Below, piece by piece: positions 61,996 to 64,000 of a stretch of 64,000 nucleotides of DNA. The stretch lies in assembly GCF_014845115.1 (NCBI RefSeq), contig NZ_NKUI01000011.1, forward strand, positions 1 through 64,000, in the 5' to 3' direction. Every line of letters starts with the position of its first letter. Within the stretch, counting starts at the first letter, position 1. Source of the DNA: Methylorubrum zatmanii (lineage in GTDB: Bacteria; Pseudomonadota; Alphaproteobacteria; Rhizobiales; Beijerinckiaceae). Under the pieces are notes generated by a model. The model saw nothing but the letters and a program-made list of their open reading frames with translations, did not search any database and was not told the DNA's origin. Made by a program: the position numbers and the translations under genes.

Positions 61996-62246
61996 GTGGC
62001 GGGACCCGTTTGTGGCGTGTGTCGACATGCGCCCTTATCGATGGACCTCAAATAGCACGCAGATGGCCAGCAACAGCCCCGCTTGGGTTTAATTGGCCGT
62101 TTTTCGTTATTCCAGATCGGTCAATGCCCCGAGGTTGCGGCGATGCGGCCGGCTGACGGTGGTGCGGCGAGTGATTTTTTGCGACAGCGAGCCTGCCTGA
62201 GGCATCGGCCGCCGGGCCAGCGGGGCGAAAGAGGGGGGAAAGGACG

Positions 62247-63239
62247 ATGGCGGTTCTGGTCACGGGTGGCGCGGGCTATATCGGCAGCCACATGGTGCTG
62301 GCCCTGGTCGATGCCGGCCACGAGGAGGTCGTGGTGCTCGACGACCTCTCGACCGGTTTCGACTGGGCCCTGCCCCCGGAGGTGCGCCTCGTCGTCGGCG
62401 ATGTCGCCGACCAAGCCCTCGTCACCGAGACCATCCTGCGCCACCGGATCGACGCGGTCGCGCATTTCGCCGCCCGGATCGTGGTGCCGGATTCGGTCGC
62501 CGATCCCCTCGGCTACTATCTCGCCAACACGGTCAAGACGCGGGCGCTGATCGAGACCGCGGCGCGCACAGGGGTGAAGCATTTCATCTTCTCCTCCACG
62601 GCGGCCGTCTACGGCGAGCCCACCGTGGTGCCGGTGCCCGAGACGCTGGAGACGAACCCGATCAACCCTTACGGCCGCTCGAAGCTGATGAGCGAGTGGA
62701 TGCTCGCCGATGCGGCCGCCGCCCACGGCTTCAGCTACGGGATCTTACGCTACTTCAACGTGGCCGGGGCCGATCCGCGCGGGCGCACCGGCCAATCGAC
62801 GCCCAATGCCACCCACCTGATCAAGGTCGCGACCCAGGCGGCCCTGGGTCAGCGCAGCCATCTCGAGGTGTTCGGCACCGATTACCCGACCCGTGACGGC
62901 TCCTGCCTGCGCGACTACATCCAAGTGTCGGATCTGGCGGAGGCCCATATGGTGGTGCTGAACCACCTGCGTGGCGGCGGAGAGAGCCTGACGCTCAATT
63001 GCGGCTACGGCCGGGGCTACTCGGTGCTGGAAGTGGTGGAGGTGGTCAAGCGCATCTCCGGCCGCGACTTCGAGGTGCGCCTCTCGCCCCGCCGCCCCGG
63101 CGATCCGGCCCAGATCATCGCCGGCGCCGACCGGATCCGAAACGAACTCGGCTGGGTGCCGAAACACGACGACCTCGATGCCATCGTCGCCCAGGCCTTC
63201 GCCTGGGAGGATTCCCTGGCGAAGCGGAACCGGCGGTGA
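62247..63239 (+). CDS. galE: UDP-glucose 4-epimerase
   Basis: Interconverts UDP-glucose and UDP-galactose with bound NAD. It is 330 residues. The Rossmann loop is VTGGAGYIGSHMVLAL; the catalytic Ser/Tyr/Lys are in FIFSSTAAVYG and NPYGRSKLMSEWML. RYFNVAGADPRGRTGQ and RDYIQVSDLAEAH complete the extended SDR pattern. The start ATG follows GGGGGGAAAGGA. Its TGA overlaps the GTG of the following transglycosylase gene by four bases. Confidence 0.96.
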   Translation: MAVLVTGGAGYIGSHMVLALVDAGHEEVVVLDDLSTGFDWALPPEVRLVVGDVADQALVTETILRHRIDAVAHFAARIVVPDSVADPLGYYLANTVKTRALIETAARTGVKHFIFSSTAAVYGEPTVVPVPETLETNPINPYGRSKLMSEWMLADAAAAHGFSYGILRYFNVAGADPRGRTGQSTPNATHLIKVATQAALGQRSHLEVFGTDYPTRDGSCLRDYIQVSDLAEAHMVVLNHLRGGGESLTLNCGYGRGYSVLEVVEVVKRISGRDFEVRLSPRRPGDPAQIIAGADRIRNELGWVPKHDDLDAIVAQAFAWEDSLAKRNRR

Positions 63240-64000
63240 GGGCAGCCCTCGCCGCCCTGGCGCTCGCCCTCTTCGCCACTCTCTTCGCCACTTTCTTCGC
63301 CGCCCTCGGCCCGGCGCGGGCGCAGGGCGACGACTTCGCCCGCTTCGTCGCGGGGGTGCGTGCCGATGCCGAGGCGCGCGGCGTCTCGCGCAAAACCGTC
63401 GAGGCGGCCTTCGCCGACGTCAGCGGCCCCGATAACGCCGTCATCGCCCGCACCCGCCGCCAGGGCGAGTTCAGCCGCCCGGTCTGGGATTACCTCGTCG
63501 GTGCGGTTTCGCCGGGTCGCATCGCCAGGGGGCAGGCGCAGGCCAAGCGGCTCTCCGCCACCCTCGCGGCCATCGAGGCGAAGACCGGCGTGCCGCGCTC
63601 GGTCGTGCTGGCCTTCTGGGGCGTCGAATCGGATTTCGGGGCGAGCGCCGGCTCCCTGCCGACCATCCGGTCGCTGGCGAGCCTCGCCTATGCCCGGCAT
63701 CGCGGCAGCCTGTTTCGCGACGAGTTGCTCGCCGCCCTCCAGATCCTGGAGAACGGCGATATCGAGCCCGCGCGCATGGTCGGCTCCTGGGCCGGCGCCA
63801 TGGGACAGGTGCAGTTCCTGCCCTCGGTCTACCTGCGGGAGGCGGTCGATTTCGACGGGGACGGCCGGCGCGACATCTGGCGTTCGGAAGCCGACGCCCT
63901 CGCCTCCATCGCCCATTACCTGCGCTCCCTCGGCTGGAAGCCCGGTTTGTCCTGGGGCTACGAGGTCCGCCTGCCCGCCGGCTTCGACCTGAGCCGCTAT
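63236..64000 (+). CDS. Lytic murein transglycosylase (MltB/SLT_2 type), 3' end outside window
   Basis: The first 255 residues of an exported wall enzyme, starting at GTG 63236 (GTGA overlap with galE). It has a signal peptide (LALALFATLFATFFAALG, cut near ARAQ). The domain start FARFVAGVRADAEARGVSRKTVEAAF and VWDYLVGAVSPGRI are typical. The catalytic Glu is in VLAFWGVESDFGASAGSLPTIRSLASLAY. Then come GSWAGAMGQVQFLPSVYLREAVDFDGDGRRDIW and SIAHYLRSLGWKPGLSWGYEV. The frame is open to the window edge. Genes of this type often carry a C-terminal peptidoglycan-binding domain, which would be beyond position 64000. Confidence 0.94.
   Translation, partial: MRAALAALALALFATLFATFFAALGPARAQGDDFARFVAGVRADAEARGVSRKTVEAAFADVSGPDNAVIARTRRQGEFSRPVWDYLVGAVSPGRIARGQAQAKRLSATLAAIEAKTGVPRSVVLAFWGVESDFGASAGSLPTIRSLASLAYARHRGSLFRDELLAALQILENGDIEPARMVGSWAGAMGQVQFLPSVYLREAVDFDGDGRRDIWRSEADALASIAHYLRSLGWKPGLSWGYEVRLPAGFDLSRY

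Overview
The window looks like a chromosomal segment of a GC-rich alphaproteobacterium, most likely Hyphomicrobiales and probably a Methylobacterium/Methylorubrum relative. This is inferred from base composition, from tightly packed ATGA/GTGA-overlapping operons, and from typical gene neighbourhoods: argH divergent from a TlpA-type thioredoxin, cpdR beside an N-formylglutamate amidohydrolase, an XRE gene followed by metK-trmB, and the pyrB-pyrC'-plsY-dprA block. No phage, IS element or CRISPR array is visible.

Layout. (1) 1-8.0 kb: ferric-chelate uptake locus. It holds a TonB-dependent receptor whose frame is broken at the window edge, an IclR regulator, a FepB/D/G-like importer, and a divergent FepC-like ATPase overlapping an NtaA/SnaA-type flavin monooxygenase. 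(2) 8.4-14.6 kb: an L,D-transpeptidase, a small membrane protein and a two-gene RND efflux pump that ends in a cluster of four hairpins. (3) 14.8-24.8 kb: gatCA, a SUKH/ruvX pair, a DJ-1/PfpI protein, an SGNH esterase, and the pyrB - small Cys protein - pyrC' - plsY - dprA operon. (4) 25-30.3 kb: a Met-rich secreted protein, a cytochrome b/molybdopterin oxidoreductase pair, and topA. (5) 30.6-33.6 kb: trmB, metK, an XRE regulator, and a tRNA-Arg(CCU) split by a 240-nt group I intron. (6) 33.9-44.9 kb: an SNase-like protein, an M48 lipoprotein protease, two glycosyltransferases, a PAS/HWE kinase, sodB, murJ and a haloacid dehalogenase. (7) 44.9-55.1 kb: a NodU-type carbamoyltransferase, a HAD hydrolase, a structured intergenic region, an IalB-like protein, argH, tlpA, nhaA, a PRC-barrel protein and mepA. 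(8) 55.2-64 kb: yqhA, msrA, a LOV photoreceptor with a degenerate kinase domain, a DUF1178 - nitrilase - glutaredoxin operon, cpdR, an N-formylglutamate amidohydrolase, a candidate anti-Shine-Dalgarno sRNA, galU, galE and the start of a lytic transglycosylase.

Most genes are housekeeping. The strongest unusual items are the intron-containing tRNA-Arg(CCU), with a guide sequence and conserved core that can be read directly; the metal-ligand-less dihydroorotase paralogue coupled to pyrB; the LOV protein that keeps its photoactive Cys but has lost the ATP-binding motifs; the iron-chelate importer joined to a chelate-type flavin monooxygenase and an IclR regulator; and the non-coding structures at 14.6, 47.8 and 61 kb.
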